From positions 6,200,501-6,264,500 of the forward strand of contig NZ_AP025344.1 in assembly GCF_021654795.1 (NCBI RefSeq): 64,000 nt of DNA, given 5' to 3'. Positions 8,230-16,590 of the stretch are shown here, piece after piece; position 1 is the first letter of the stretch, and each line of letters begins with the position of its first letter. The position numbers and the translations under genes were made by a program. A model generated the notes under the pieces. The model did no database searches. It worked only from the letters and a program-made list of their open reading frames with translations, and was not told the DNA's origin. The DNA comes from Paenibacillus dendritiformis. GTDB taxonomy: Bacteria; Bacillota; Bacilli; Paenibacillales; Paenibacillaceae.

Positions 8230-9116
8230 ATCGACTCCCAGCTTCTCCGGTACAGCCGCGACGGGCGGTGACCGGCATTCTCCGTATAGTGATCCGTCTC
8301 CTCGACGAGTTGGGCCACCTTCCTCCGGAATGCGGCCTTCAGCAGCTCACGGTCGAGAATGACCTCGTATACTTGCTGCAATTCCGTCAAGGTGAACAGC
8401 TTCGGCATCAGATGCAGCGCAATGTCCGTATACTCCACCTTCCCCCGCAGCCGCTCGATGGCGCACGCGATAATCTTCGCATGGTCGAAGGCCAGCCCTT
8501 CATTGGAGACGATGGCATATTCGGTGGCATAGACCGTATCCGTCGACGTGATCTTCCGTTCCACGACGGCGGTCAAAGCGTCGTCTCCGTTGACCAGCCT
8601 TAACTCGTACTGCCGCGTCTTGACGTAGCCGGCCTCCAGCAGCTCCTTCGACTCCCGCAGCAGCCGGTAAGAGACCTGGAACCAGGCGGCGTTGTCGGCG
8701 TCGTCTCCCGCTTCCACCTGGACCTGGCTGCTGTCGATGAGCGCCATATACGAGCAGCTCATCACCCACGTCCGCGGGTCGCGGCCGGGCTCGCTGAACG
8801 TATACAATTGCTCCAGGTAGACGTTGTCCACGCCCGTCTCCTCCCGCAGCTCCCGCTGCGCCGCCTGCTCCGTCGTCTCCGCGGGCCGTACGAACCCGCC
8901 CGGCAGCGCCCACTGCCCCAGATAAGGATGCCCGCCGCGCTGAATAAGCAGGATGCGCAGCTCCTTCTCCGGGAGCTTGCGGTAATTCTCCTCCGCCGTA
9001 TCCGTCACCGTGAAGATGACCATATCCGTAGCGACCGACGGGCGCTCATAATCCCCCGCGCGGTATTGCTCCAGGAACTCCCGTTCCGTCAGCCCGTTGC
9101 GATCCCGCAGCTCCAT
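8226..9116 (-). CDS. Nudix hydrolase with NrtR-type winged-helix domain
   Basis: A 296-residue two-domain protein. Residues about 30-170 are a Nudix fold with a canonical box at 74-96 (G-x5-E-x7-REL-x-EE-x-GV). Residues about 225-290 match the winged-helix domain of NrtR regulators ('HLMPKLFTLTELQQVYE ... RPSRLYRRSW'). NrtR proteins bind ADP-ribose through the Nudix domain and repress NAD-related genes. Because the Nudix box is intact, this one may hydrolyse ADP-ribose, sense it, or both. It is first in its operon, so autoregulation is plausible. The ATG follows an AGGTGA site. Confidence 0.88.
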   Translation of the reverse strand: MELRDRNGLTEREFLEQYRAGDYERPSVATDMVIFTVTDTAEENYRKLPEKELRILLIQRGGHPYLGQWALPGGFVRPAETTEQAAQRELREETGVDNVYLEQLYTFSEPGRDPRTWVMSCSYMALIDSSQVQVEAGDDADNAAWFQVSYRLLRESKELLEAGYVKTRQYELRLVNGDDALTAVVERKITSTDTVYATEYAIVSNEGLAFDHAKIIACAIERLRGKVEYTDIALHLMPKLFTLTELQQVYEVILDRELLKAAFRRKVAQLVEETDHYTENAGHRPSRLYRRSWESI

Positions 9117-9132
9117 TGTTCATCACCTGTTC

Positions 9133-9165
9133 GTATCTATTTGATATTATCTAACTGATACTAAC
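9133..9165 (-). promoter_or_regulatory. Candidate operator downstream of the Nudix operon promoter
   Basis: An AT-rich block just after the predicted -10 contains repeated TATCTA and GATA/TATC motifs (TATCTA at 9135-9140 and 9148-9153; GATAC at 9157-9161). It is placed where a repressor would block transcription. Assignment to the NrtR-like protein is inference. Confidence 0.3.
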
Positions 9166-9194
9166 ACGATACGCGACGGGGCGCGCTTTGTCAA
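9166..9194 (-). promoter_or_regulatory. Promoter of the Nudix-NADAR-PARG-DUF4272 operon
   Basis: On the minus strand a perfect TTGACA lies 17 bases before TATCGT, about 50 bases upstream of the Nudix gene start. Confidence 0.6.
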
Positions 9195-9318
9195 GGTTGT
9201 CGCGGTTCGGTTGAAAAACAAGCCGTCTCCATCACAACGGAGAACAATGCGTGGTTTCATATGAGCCTAAGGCAAGGGGGAAGGATTGCGAAAGCTATGT
9301 TCCTGTGCAGGCAATCTT

Positions 9319-9672
9319 TCATTGCGCTTTCGAATCCAGCGTTTCCAAAACATCTTTAATAATGCGATAGATCAGTTTCTTTTCTTCCAAGGTCCGGTTA
9401 TAAAGTAATGAATTTACGATTTCAAGCAAATGCGCATCTTCCAAATTGGAAGATAACACGTCTATCTCGTGCAATTGAAACATTTCCGCAGGCGTTACAT
9501 TGAGACCATGGATCAGCTTCTCCAACGTTTCTATCGAAATATTGCGATCTCCCCGCTCGACAGAGCCTATATAGGAGGAATTGAGTCCTGCTTTTTCCGC
9601 TAATTCTTCTTGCGTAAGGTTATTTCGCTTTCTCAAATACCGTAATCTCTCGCCAATCAACTTCAACAACAA
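9319..9672 (-). CDS. XRE-family transcriptional regulator
   Basis: A 117-residue regulator with an N-terminal Cro/CI helix-turn-helix ('IGERLRYLRKRNNLTQEELA' then 'EKAGLNSSYIGSVERGDRN') and a short helical C-terminal part rich in Leu and Glu that may mediate dimerisation. The start is a TTG, chosen because AGAGGTGG lies about seven bases before it; there is no ATG in this region. Its targets are unknown. Its neighbour on the other side is a divergent small gene of unknown function, which it may control. Confidence 0.85.
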   Translation of the reverse strand: MLLKLIGERLRYLRKRNNLTQEELAEKAGLNSSYIGSVERGDRNISIETLEKLIHGLNVTPAEMFQLHEIDVLSSNLEDAHLLEIVNSLLYNRTLEEKKLIYRIIKDVLETLDSKAQ

Positions 9673-9830
9673 CGGTTTACCACCTCTCTTTCAGGTTAGA
9701 GAAGCATCATACCCGAAAACAGAGTATTAAAGAAATGATTTGTTTGATATCTGTTCATATATACACTAAGATTAGGGATTAGTAATGTTTCTGCATAGGA
9801 ACCCATGATGACGAAGAAGGGTGAAAGGGA

Positions 9831-10175
9831 ATGCATTATTTTAATGTCGCTGTATGCCCCGATAAAAATAAGCTGCCTTATTTGCAAGGCAGCTTTGTTC
9901 GACCGCATTTCTATTTATTTGAAGATTGCCCGAAGGAAAGTGAGGAGGACGCTTACTCTCTCTCCTATCATAAAATGCAACAGATGATTGCCGCTACTCC
10001 TTACCAGGCTCATATTAATCTGTACGCTGCCCAGGTGGATTCGTTACTGAGAGGAGCGGTTGACGGCTTTATTCATTATCGCCCCCGTTCCAGCAGGAGA
10101 TTGCTCGTATGGAAGATAGATTCTCTGCATAAGGACAGCAGAGCTTGGAATTACTATCAGCATGCCATCGAATAA
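9831..10175 (+). CDS. Hypothetical protein, 114 residues
   Basis: A small soluble protein (MHYFNVAVCPDKNKLPYLQG...) with no recognised motif. It is rich in Tyr and His, has no signal peptide and no membrane segment. GTGAAAGGG lies just before the ATG. It is transcribed divergently from the XRE regulator at 9319-9672, so it may be that regulator's target. The codon use is AT-richer than that of its neighbours. Confidence 0.6.
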   Translation: MHYFNVAVCPDKNKLPYLQGSFVRPHFYLFEDCPKESEEDAYSLSYHKMQQMIAATPYQAHINLYAAQVDSLLRGAVDGFIHYRPRSSRRLLVWKIDSLHKDSRAWNYYQHAIE

Positions 10176-10365
10176 AGATGCCCTCGCCACTCATCCGGGA
10201 AATCAAGCGAGTCTCGGGAAATTCCTCCACGAAGCCGTTCAGCCCGTCTTCCGTGAAATCGAGCGCGAACCGGAGCCAAGTCATAGGTTCGCCAGCCCTT
10301 CGCTCGCTGCAGCTCCGATTCGCTCCTTCTACAACCGGCAGATTGACGAAGAAACGGAGCTTCTT

Positions 10366-10707
10366 CTAGATCTTTTTCACGAATTCCGATTTTAACTTCA
10401 TCGCTCCAAAGCCGTCGATTTTGCACTCAATATCATGGTCTCCATCGACCAAGCGTATATTTTTTACTTTTGTTCCGATTTTCACAACGGATGAGCTTCC
10501 TTTGACTTTCAAATCTTTAATCACGGTTACGGAATCCCCATCGCTCAGGACATTTCCATTGGCATCCCGGATGACCCGTCCATCCTCGTTAGCTTCCGCT
10601 TCGGCCCCTGGCGTCCACTCATGCGCACATTCCGGACAGACCAACAGATGTCCATCCTCGTAGGTATATTCAGAATTGCACTGTGGGCAGTTCGGCAAAT
10701 TAGACAT
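10366..10707 (-). CDS. Zinc ribbon protein YjdM (PhnA family)
   Basis: A 113-residue protein with an N-terminal zinc ribbon ('PNCPQCNSEYTYEDG' followed by 'LLVCPECAHEW', four Cys) and the conserved 'IRDANGNVLSDGDSVTVIKD' plus 'VKGSSSVVKIGTKVKNIRL' blocks. This is the YjdM/PhnA (alkylphosphonate utilisation operon) family, whose biochemical role is unclear despite the name. The frame extends 42 residues upstream without family similarity. The ATG at 10707 gives the usual N-terminus and has a GGAG upstream. Confidence 0.92.
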   Translation of the reverse strand: MSNLPNCPQCNSEYTYEDGHLLVCPECAHEWTPGAEAEANEDGRVIRDANGNVLSDGDSVTVIKDLKVKGSSSVVKIGTKVKNIRLVDGDHDIECKIDGFGAMKLKSEFVKKI

Positions 10708-10998
10708 AATTACATGAGCTCCAATCGTTATTAATATGTTTATATACTGGCATAGATTTCTCATATTGGCAAATTGAATAGAGGTGCAAAACCACCCTGA
10801 CCGAACCATGGGCGGCTTCCTTGCACGGTGCATAATCGGATTAGAATCGTACTCTTCAACCGGAAACCGGCTTTACCAGTTCGGCGCAATCAACTCGAAA
10901 TAGGCATCATCCATAGAACGAATCCAGCGTTTATCCTCATTTTGATAAAATTAAAATATACGGTCCGATGGAGTCGGAAAAAACGTGACAACAGGCCC

Positions 10999-11673
10999 TT
11001 AGTTTTCTACACGGTCGGCTGTGCAGATGGCGGCGCTGCGGTGGTCTTCCGCGATCGTTCTCAGGCTGGAGGCAATCAGGAATTGGGCCGCGTAATACGT
11101 TATCATAATCAACGGCCCTGCGAAGACGACCTCGGATACAAATCTATCCCACGCCAAAATGGAGTCCGATGCCGCAAACAGCAAAGCGCCGGCCGTCGCC
11201 GGCTTATTTCCGGTCATGATCGCGGACCAAGCCATGAAGGAAATGACGATAATATAGAAAAGCACCGATGCAGCCAAGACGTAATTATCGGCGCGAATCA
11301 GCGCTTCAATCAGATGCCAGCTCATGAACGAAGCATAGGCCAGGATGGGAATGAGCATGAAGAAGCGAATGACGGAGAAGCGCCATCTGCTTATAAAAGC
11401 GGTCACATAGAACAAATGTCCGATGAGGAACGCAAACAGGCCAACCGTGAACCAGACCAACAGTCCGTCGCCCAGCATGCAGAAAAACAGCCCGAGTCCG
11501 ATCATCCAATGGCATCTCTGACGGCTGGAAGGCATGTGAAGATAGCCGTAAGCGATAATCAGCCACATCGGAATTAATTTGAACAGAATCTTGACGGCTT
11601 CCGGCTCGCCAGGAATCACGAAAATATAAAGGATACCCATGACAACGATAAGTGCGGGCAGCCTATACTTCAC
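10999..11673 (-). CDS. YhhN/TMEM86 family membrane protein (lysoplasmalogenase-like)
   Basis: About 224 residues with eight hydrophobic segments. It carries the YhhN motifs 'GLGLFFCMLGDGLLVW', 'GLFAFLIGHLFYVTAF' and 'LFAASDSILAWDRF'. Eukaryotic TMEM86 members are lysoplasmalogenases; bacterial substrates are mostly unproven. The frame is open upstream to 11760, but GAAGGGAGAGG is positioned for a GTG at 11673 (or 11676), so a short N-terminus starting MKYRLPALIV is preferred over the ATG at 11694. Confidence 0.82.
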   Translation of the reverse strand: MKYRLPALIVVMGILYIFVIPGEPEAVKILFKLIPMWLIIAYGYLHMPSSRQRCHWMIGLGLFFCMLGDGLLVWFTVGLFAFLIGHLFYVTAFISRWRFSVIRFFMLIPILAYASFMSWHLIEALIRADNYVLAASVLFYIIVISFMAWSAIMTGNKPATAGALLFAASDSILAWDRFVSEVVFAGPLIMITYYAAQFLIASSLRTIAEDHRSAAICTADRVEN

Positions 11674-11786
11674 CACAGGAACCTCTCCCTTCATGACGAT
11701 ATTCCATGGAAAAGCGATTCCGTATATCCTATTCCGCATGCCTGCGGCACATGTCTTCATGGCAAGCCGCCTCCCGCCATGGGCAC

Positions 11787-11819
11787 AAAAAAACGGAGTG
11801 CCTCAACAAAGACACTCCG
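11787..11819 (-). terminator. Rho-independent terminator of the Bax inhibitor-like gene
   Basis: On the minus strand CGGAGTG and CACTCCG pair around a 12-base loop, followed by seven T's, 26 bases past the stop codon. Confidence 0.85.
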
Positions 11820-11844
11820 CATCTCGTTAACCTGTTCGATTCGA

Positions 11845-12585
11845 TTAATCCCGGTTCGCCAGCTTGGCCAGGAGCCGGACAATCTCGATGTACAGCCATA
11901 CGAGGGTCACGAGCAAGCCGAATGCCCCGTACCACTCCATATATTTCGGCGCGCCCTGCTGCGCTCCTTCTTCGATGAAGTTAAAGTCCAGCACGAAGTT
12001 CAGGGCTGCGATAATGACGATAACGACCGATATCCCGATGCCGATCGGGGTGCTGTCATGCAAATAAGGCACCGTGACGCCAAACATCCGCAGCACAAAG
12101 CTGAGCAGATAGACAATCGCGATTCCTGCCGTCGCGGCGAATACGCCGCGCTTGAAGCCTGCCGACGCCTTGATTAGGCCCGTCTTGTAGGCAAGCAGCA
12201 TGCCCATGAACACGCACATCGTCAGCAAAGCCGCCTGGAGAGTAATGCCGTAGTACAATGATTCGTACTTGGCTGACAGCGCGCCAAGGAACAACCCTTC
12301 CGCAATGGCATAGACAGGCGTCAAAATCGGCGCCGTCGAAGGCTTGAAGCTGATAATCAGCGCCAGAATCAAGCCGCCAATCGCTCCGCCTACCATATAA
12401 GGCAACATTTCGTACCCATTGAAGAACATAGTCCAAGAGATCACGGCTGCCGCCACGAGCAGCGCCAGCGTCATGAACGATTTGTTCACCGTCCCGCCGA
12501 TCGTCATCGTCTCTTGTCCATTGTAATGTCCGCTATTCTCAAACGTGTTTTCGTTGAGCGTCGGATTTCCGCTGCGACCAATCAA
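11845..12585 (-). CDS. Bax inhibitor-1/YccA family membrane protein
   Basis: 246 residues with seven hydrophobic segments and the family block 'PVYAIAEGLFLGALSAKYE', ending in 'WLYIEIVRLLAKLANRD'. The YccA subgroup of the Bax inhibitor-1 fold contains putative calcium- or proton-leak channels and FtsH modulators; the role here is unknown. GGGAGG precedes the TTG at 12585, giving MIGRSGNPTLNENTF, which fits the family. The GTG at 12603 overlaps the ribosome site and is unlikely. Confidence 0.9.
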   Translation of the reverse strand: MIGRSGNPTLNENTFENSGHYNGQETMTIGGTVNKSFMTLALLVAAAVISWTMFFNGYEMLPYMVGGAIGGLILALIISFKPSTAPILTPVYAIAEGLFLGALSAKYESLYYGITLQAALLTMCVFMGMLLAYKTGLIKASAGFKRGVFAATAGIAIVYLLSFVLRMFGVTVPYLHDSTPIGIGISVVIVIIAALNFVLDFNFIEEGAQQGAPKYMEWYGAFGLLVTLVWLYIEIVRLLAKLANRD

Positions 12586-12810
12586 AATAAAAGAACCTCC
12601 CACTATGTATTTATCCCTATATTAGCATATGTTAATATATTCCTCCACCTTGATTGTGAGACAGGATGCAATGAACCCCGCGAAATGAACCCCCGAATCG
12701 CGCAATATGACACCTGTCATCCAAATCTCTTTACAGTTGTGAATGTTCTGTCCCCCTGTTCAGAACTACAATAAAGCCACAAGAACGAATAGGAGAAAAG
12801 GGGGAGCAAT

Positions 12811-13944
12811 GTGGAGGAGCGCAAAGCGCGAATTCGGCTGCTGGATATTCTGCGAGGGTTCGCCATCCTGGGAACGTTAGGGACGAACATCTGGATATTC
12901 GCGCACTTAGGAGATTTATCTTATATTACGACGTATGAGTATGCCGGCTGGTGGAAGCCCGATGATCTGCTCAGGATGATCGCGTTATTTCTCGTGAACG
13001 GGAAGCTGCTTGGCTTGCTGACGATTATGTTCGGTGTAGGAATGGAATTAAAGTATCAGCAAGCGATGCGCACAGGGAAAGCTTGGCCGGGAGTTTATAT
13101 GTGGGTCCTCATCATCTTGTTCATGGAAGGCTTGCTTCATTTCGCCCTGGTCATGGAGTTCGACATCCTCATGAGCTACGGAATCACCGGCATGATCGCA
13201 GCCTTCATCGTGCGAGGCGGCGACCGCCTTATATCGATGACGATGAGATGGATTGGCAGCGTCCATGGGGGCATCATCTTGGCCATCCTGCTTCTTTCCT
13301 TGATATCTCCCAAGATGTCGATGGGGAGCTTCGATCAGATTGTCGCGCTCTATCAAGACGGTTCTTGGCTGGAGCAAATCCAATATCGGCTGTCTTATTT
13401 CTTCCCGCTTCGCTTGGAAGCCATTCTCGTGATTCCGATGAATGTCTTTCTATTCTTGCTTGGCGTTCGTCTTATGCGCTCAGGGGTCTTTGCCCAAGAT
13501 GAGAACGGCGCAAAACAGCGTAAAAAACTCATGAAACTGGGCATTTTTCTTGGTCTGCCGCTGAACCTGTTGATTTTTATCCCCGGAGGCGCCTTTGATC
13601 TGCCTGTGCGCTATCTATTTGCTCCCTTCCTCTCACTTGGGTATATAGCACTCATTGGGAAAATGATACAATATACGAAGTGGAACTGGCTGTGGCGCCT
13701 GCTTGAACATGCCGGAAAGATGTCTTTAAGCTGCTATGTCATGCAAAATATAATCGCTTCTGTTCTTTTTTACGGTTGGGGCTTTGCTCTAGGCGGAAAG
13801 CTGAATTCCTGGGAAATTATAGGAATCTGGATCGGCATCTCGATCTTCCAGCTATGGTTTGCCTCAACATGGCTTCGTGTCTTCAAGCTCGGGCCGATGG
13901 AATCGGTCCGCAGACGCGCAGTGGGACTCTTCGAATCCAGATAA
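12811..13944 (+). CDS. DUF418 domain-containing membrane protein
   Basis: A 377-residue polytopic membrane protein of the DUF418 (YeiB-like) family. The N-terminal signature 'RIRLLDILRGFAILGTLGTN' and a C-terminal 'STWLRVFKLGPMESVRRRA' are characteristic. These are distant relatives of membrane acyltransferases; the function is unknown. Translation starts at GTG 12811, after AAAAGGGGGAG. An ATG two bases earlier is out of frame. It lies 26 bases ahead of the sensor kinase gene and is probably co-transcribed with it. Confidence 0.9.
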   Translation: MEERKARIRLLDILRGFAILGTLGTNIWIFAHLGDLSYITTYEYAGWWKPDDLLRMIALFLVNGKLLGLLTIMFGVGMELKYQQAMRTGKAWPGVYMWVLIILFMEGLLHFALVMEFDILMSYGITGMIAAFIVRGGDRLISMTMRWIGSVHGGIILAILLLSLISPKMSMGSFDQIVALYQDGSWLEQIQYRLSYFFPLRLEAILVIPMNVFLFLLGVRLMRSGVFAQDENGAKQRKKLMKLGIFLGLPLNLLIFIPGGAFDLPVRYLFAPFLSLGYIALIGKMIQYTKWNWLWRLLEHAGKMSLSCYVMQNIIASVLFYGWGFALGGKLNSWEIIGIWIGISIFQLWFASTWLRVFKLGPMESVRRRAVGLFESR

Positions 13945-13970
13945 CCCGATAACCGAACTGGAGGTCATCC

Positions 13971-15080
13971 ATGATATTCAAGATTTACCCGAGAGAACAA
14001 ATCAAAAATTATTTGCTCATCGATGTGATCGCGATCGTGTATTTATTTTATATGGTTCTCAGCTCCAGTTCGAATCCGGGTCTCTTGGGAAGTCTCCTTC
14101 TTCTGCTTTCTTTTCTTGTTTCCTTTTATTTCGCACTGTGGCTGCGGAATGGATATCTACTGGCAGCCGTTCTAGCCGGTCTTGCCACGACGGCTCTGAT
14201 CGGTTTCTATATCGACCCGCACCTTTTACTCTTTGGTTTTATATTTGCCGATCTGATTGGAAAGTCGAAGTCTAAGTGGCATATTGGTATCGGGGTTGCA
14301 GCCATTGGCCTCATGTTTATCTTGGTGTATTGGGAGAGGACGGACGACAATTTTCTATTCCTGCCTCTCATGATCGTTCAAATGCTCCTCCCTATCGTCA
14401 TTTATATCATGGCAAAGGCAAAGCGCCTGCAAAGCAAGCTGGATGCCGCCAATCAACAGCTGGAAAAGTACATTCAACAGGAGGAAAGGCAGCGGATTGC
14501 GAGGGATCTACATGACACGCTCGGGCAAACCCTCATGATGATTAAACTGAAATGCGAGCTGGCCTCGAAGTGGGTAGATAAGAATCCATCGCAGGCCAAG
14601 GAAGAGCTCAAGGATATACTGTACACATCAAGAATCGCCTTGAAGCAGGTGAGAGAACTGGTTTCCGATTTGAAGTTCATCTCTCTGGCGAATGAAATCG
14701 AGCATTCCCGCAAGCTGCTGCATACGGCAGGCATTGATCTGGAGATCGTGAAAGATGGAATGCCTCCCCTGCTCGCAAGCGTAGAAGAAACGATGATTGC
14801 CCTCGCTGTTCGGGAAGCGGCGACCAATATTGTCAAACACAGTCAAGCAAAGAAATGTACAATCCGGCTGGAAACGATGAATAATCTGTATTGTGTATCG
14901 ATAACGGATGACGGAGTCGGCCTGTTGCCTTCAGGAACCGGACATGGAATTCAGTCGATGAAAGAGCGGTTGCAAGCTCTTCATGGAACCTTTACGGTAG
15001 ACAGCTCGCCTGGGAGGGGAACGGTTATTTCAATGCAGCTTCCGCTTCGTCAACACGGAAAGGAGAATCCTGCCCCATGA
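13971..15080 (+). CDS. DesK-like sensor histidine kinase
   Basis: A 369-residue NarL-family kinase. The first 140 residues contain four to five membrane segments without a large extracellular domain, as in DesK, the membrane-fluidity sensor of Bacillus. Next comes a coiled linker and the HisKA_3 motif 'ERQRIARDLHDTLGQT' with the phosphorylated His at about residue 180. The ATPase domain has 'REAATNIVKHSQAKKCTIRL' and 'ITDDGVGL'. CTGGAGG precedes the ATG. The gene overlaps the response regulator by four bases (ATGA), a standard paired system. Confidence 0.93.
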   Translation: MIFKIYPREQIKNYLLIDVIAIVYLFYMVLSSSSNPGLLGSLLLLLSFLVSFYFALWLRNGYLLAAVLAGLATTALIGFYIDPHLLLFGFIFADLIGKSKSKWHIGIGVAAIGLMFILVYWERTDDNFLFLPLMIVQMLLPIVIYIMAKAKRLQSKLDAANQQLEKYIQQEERQRIARDLHDTLGQTLMMIKLKCELASKWVDKNPSQAKEELKDILYTSRIALKQVRELVSDLKFISLANEIEHSRKLLHTAGIDLEIVKDGMPPLLASVEETMIALAVREAATNIVKHSQAKKCTIRLETMNNLYCVSITDDGVGLLPSGTGHGIQSMKERLQALHGTFTVDSSPGRGTVISMQLPLRQHGKENPAP

Positions 15081-15682
15081 TTCGAGTCGTCATTGCCGAA
15101 GATCAGCAGATGCTGCGCGGCGCCTTCGCCACCTTGCTCACATTCGAACCCGATATTGAAGTGCTGGCTGAAGTGCCGGACGGGAAGCAAGCCTGGGAGG
15201 CGATACAGCGGCATCAGCCTGATGTGTGCATACTGGACATTGAGATCCCTCTCATCAACGGCCTTGCGTTGGCTGAACAAATCAGAAATGCCGGCATGCC
15301 CTGCAAAATCATGATCGTGACTACGTTTGCCCGTCCCGGCTACTTACAAAAAGCGATCGAGGCTCAGGTGAATGGCTACTTGTTAAAAGATGAACCGATT
15401 GAACATCTGATTGAGTCCATTCGCCGAGTCATGGCGGGGGAACGGGTGATCAGCACCGATTTGGCCGCAGCGCTTTTTATGAAAGAAGAGAATCCGTTAA
15501 GCGACAGGGAGGCGGAGATGCTGCGCCTCACCAAGGCGGGCATGACGACAAGCGATATCAGCAAGGCTCTCTTCTTAACGAAGGGGACCGTGCGGAACTA
15601 TTTGTCCTCCGCGATTCAGAAGCTGGAAGCGGAATCGAGGCAGCAAGCGGTGAATATTGCCGATGAGAAGGGCTGGCTCTAA
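15077..15682 (+). CDS. DesR-like LuxR-family response regulator
   Basis: A 201-residue response regulator. The receiver domain has 'IAEDQQMLRGAF', the phospho-acceptor Asp at residue 54 (CILDIEIP) and a conserved Thr/Lys pair ('VTTFARPGY', 'GYLLKDEP'). The C-terminal LuxR helix-turn-helix reads 'LSDREAEMLRLTKAGMTTSD'. The whole sequence closely resembles Bacillus DesR, including 'KGTVRNYLSSAIQKLEA' and the terminal GWL. No acyl-lipid desaturase gene is adjacent, so the target may be elsewhere. An 8-bp stem (CTGGCTCT / AGAGCCAG, 15673-15702) spans the stop codon but lacks a T-run. Confidence 0.93.
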   Translation: MIRVVIAEDQQMLRGAFATLLTFEPDIEVLAEVPDGKQAWEAIQRHQPDVCILDIEIPLINGLALAEQIRNAGMPCKIMIVTTFARPGYLQKAIEAQVNGYLLKDEPIEHLIESIRRVMAGERVISTDLAAALFMKEENPLSDREAEMLRLTKAGMTTSDISKALFLTKGTVRNYLSSAIQKLEAESRQQAVNIADEKGWL

Positions 15683-15819
15683 TTATATGCGGCAAGAGCC
15701 AGACGGGACAACGGCGGATGCGGGAAGCGGAAAAGAAGAAGGGTAAGGCGGCGGAAAATCGATGAGGAAGCAAAATTCTGCGTAGAACAGGCTGTTGGAA
15801 AACCCCTGTTTTTTGTGAA

Positions 15820-16392
15820 GGGGTGGAGAAGGTCCATTTTCCTCATCCAAACTTTGGCTCTTAGAGCGTTTTAAATCGATTTTTTTCTACCGGGAGAAGA
15901 GATCCACATCACAGGTGAAAAGTCCCATAGACTACTCAATGGCCTGATTTTACGGGATCCAATCGACCGCGTCGGATGCTGGGGGCATCATCGCCTTCAG
16001 GAAGCATTATCAGCCTGCTGGAAGCACTATCGGCCTGCTGGAAGCATCGTTGCCTCCTGGGGCTTGGATGTGTGGAGGAAATTGCTGCTATTTTACAGGA
16101 ATTTCGGCTTAATGAGTCCCCATCCCGAGGAATTGCTGCAAATCTACATCATTTTAGGCCCTTTTGCTTCAAACCGAAGCGAAACGGGGGAAATTCCTGT
16201 AATTTTGCAGGATTCCCTTTCTGGAATAGTCGTCCATATCGAATTGCTGTATTTCTGCAGGATTTCGCTTACCGAATCGGCGTGCCTGGAAAAATCGTGG
16301 AGTTTGCGGATTTCGACTGCCGGATGGGCGTGTCTAGGGAAATGGTGCAGTTTTCAGGATGGTGGAAATATCCATTTTCCTACTCAAAACTT
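15820..16392. repeat. Dispersed intergenic repeat, copy A: tandem hairpin units
   Basis: This non-coding stretch is closely similar to 59245-59775. Its core is six degenerate quasi-palindromic units starting near 16077, 16129, 16189, 16240, 16288 and 16338, about 50 bases apart. Each unit has half-sites like GGAAATTGCTGCA and TGCAGGAATTTC around a few T/A bases. The element is bounded by imperfect 30-base direct repeats (15822 and 16361, both containing TCCATTTTCCT), and 10-bp inverted repeats CAGGCTGTTG (15788) and CAACAGCCTG (16399) lie just outside. No protein is encoded. It may be a MITE-like or RNA-coding repeat. Confidence 0.7.
15985..16062. repeat. 20-bp tandem repeat inside copy A
   Basis: Four imperfect units begin at 15985, 16004, 16024 and 16044, each like GCAYTATCGGCCTGCTGGAA. 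The homologous region of copy B at about 59417 has a single unit, so this is a local expansion. Confidence 0.6.
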
Positions 16393-16448
16393 CTTTCTCA
16401 ACAGCCTGGTAGAAGCAGGATTTTTTGCTATTTGAACCGTTAGTTGAT

Positions 16449-16590
16449 GGGATTGCTGCAAAAGTGCATCAATTTTGGGTATATTCGGGGCTCGATCTCT
16501 TGAGATGGCTGAAATTCCTGCCGTTTTGCAGGAATGCCTGTAACAGAAAAAGCATCATAAGGAAATACTGCACTTTTACAGTTTTCTCGG
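16449..16590. repeat. Hairpin-unit array, copy C (three units)
   Basis: Three units of the same family start near 16449, 16510 and 16560. The middle one (GAAATTCCTGCC, then GTTTTGCAGGAATG) is an almost perfect hairpin. Spacing is again 50-61 bases. The rest of the gap to 16996 shows no convincing gene; it contains a perfect 9-bp hairpin (GAAGCCCTC / GAGGGCTTC, 16853-16876) without a T-run. Confidence 0.55.

Noticed and set aside
10069..10284. A minus-strand frame of 71 codons (MTWLRFALDFTEDGLNGF...) after yjdM
   Set aside because: The first 40 residues look protein-like, but it overlaps the end of the plus-strand hypothetical gene and has only a weak ribosome site. It may be a gene fragment; not supported enough to call.
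16077..16360. CRISPR-like array (units of about 26 bases every 50 bases)
   Set aside because: Units differ from each other at many positions, the DNA between units is conserved in the distant copy B, and no cas gene is present.
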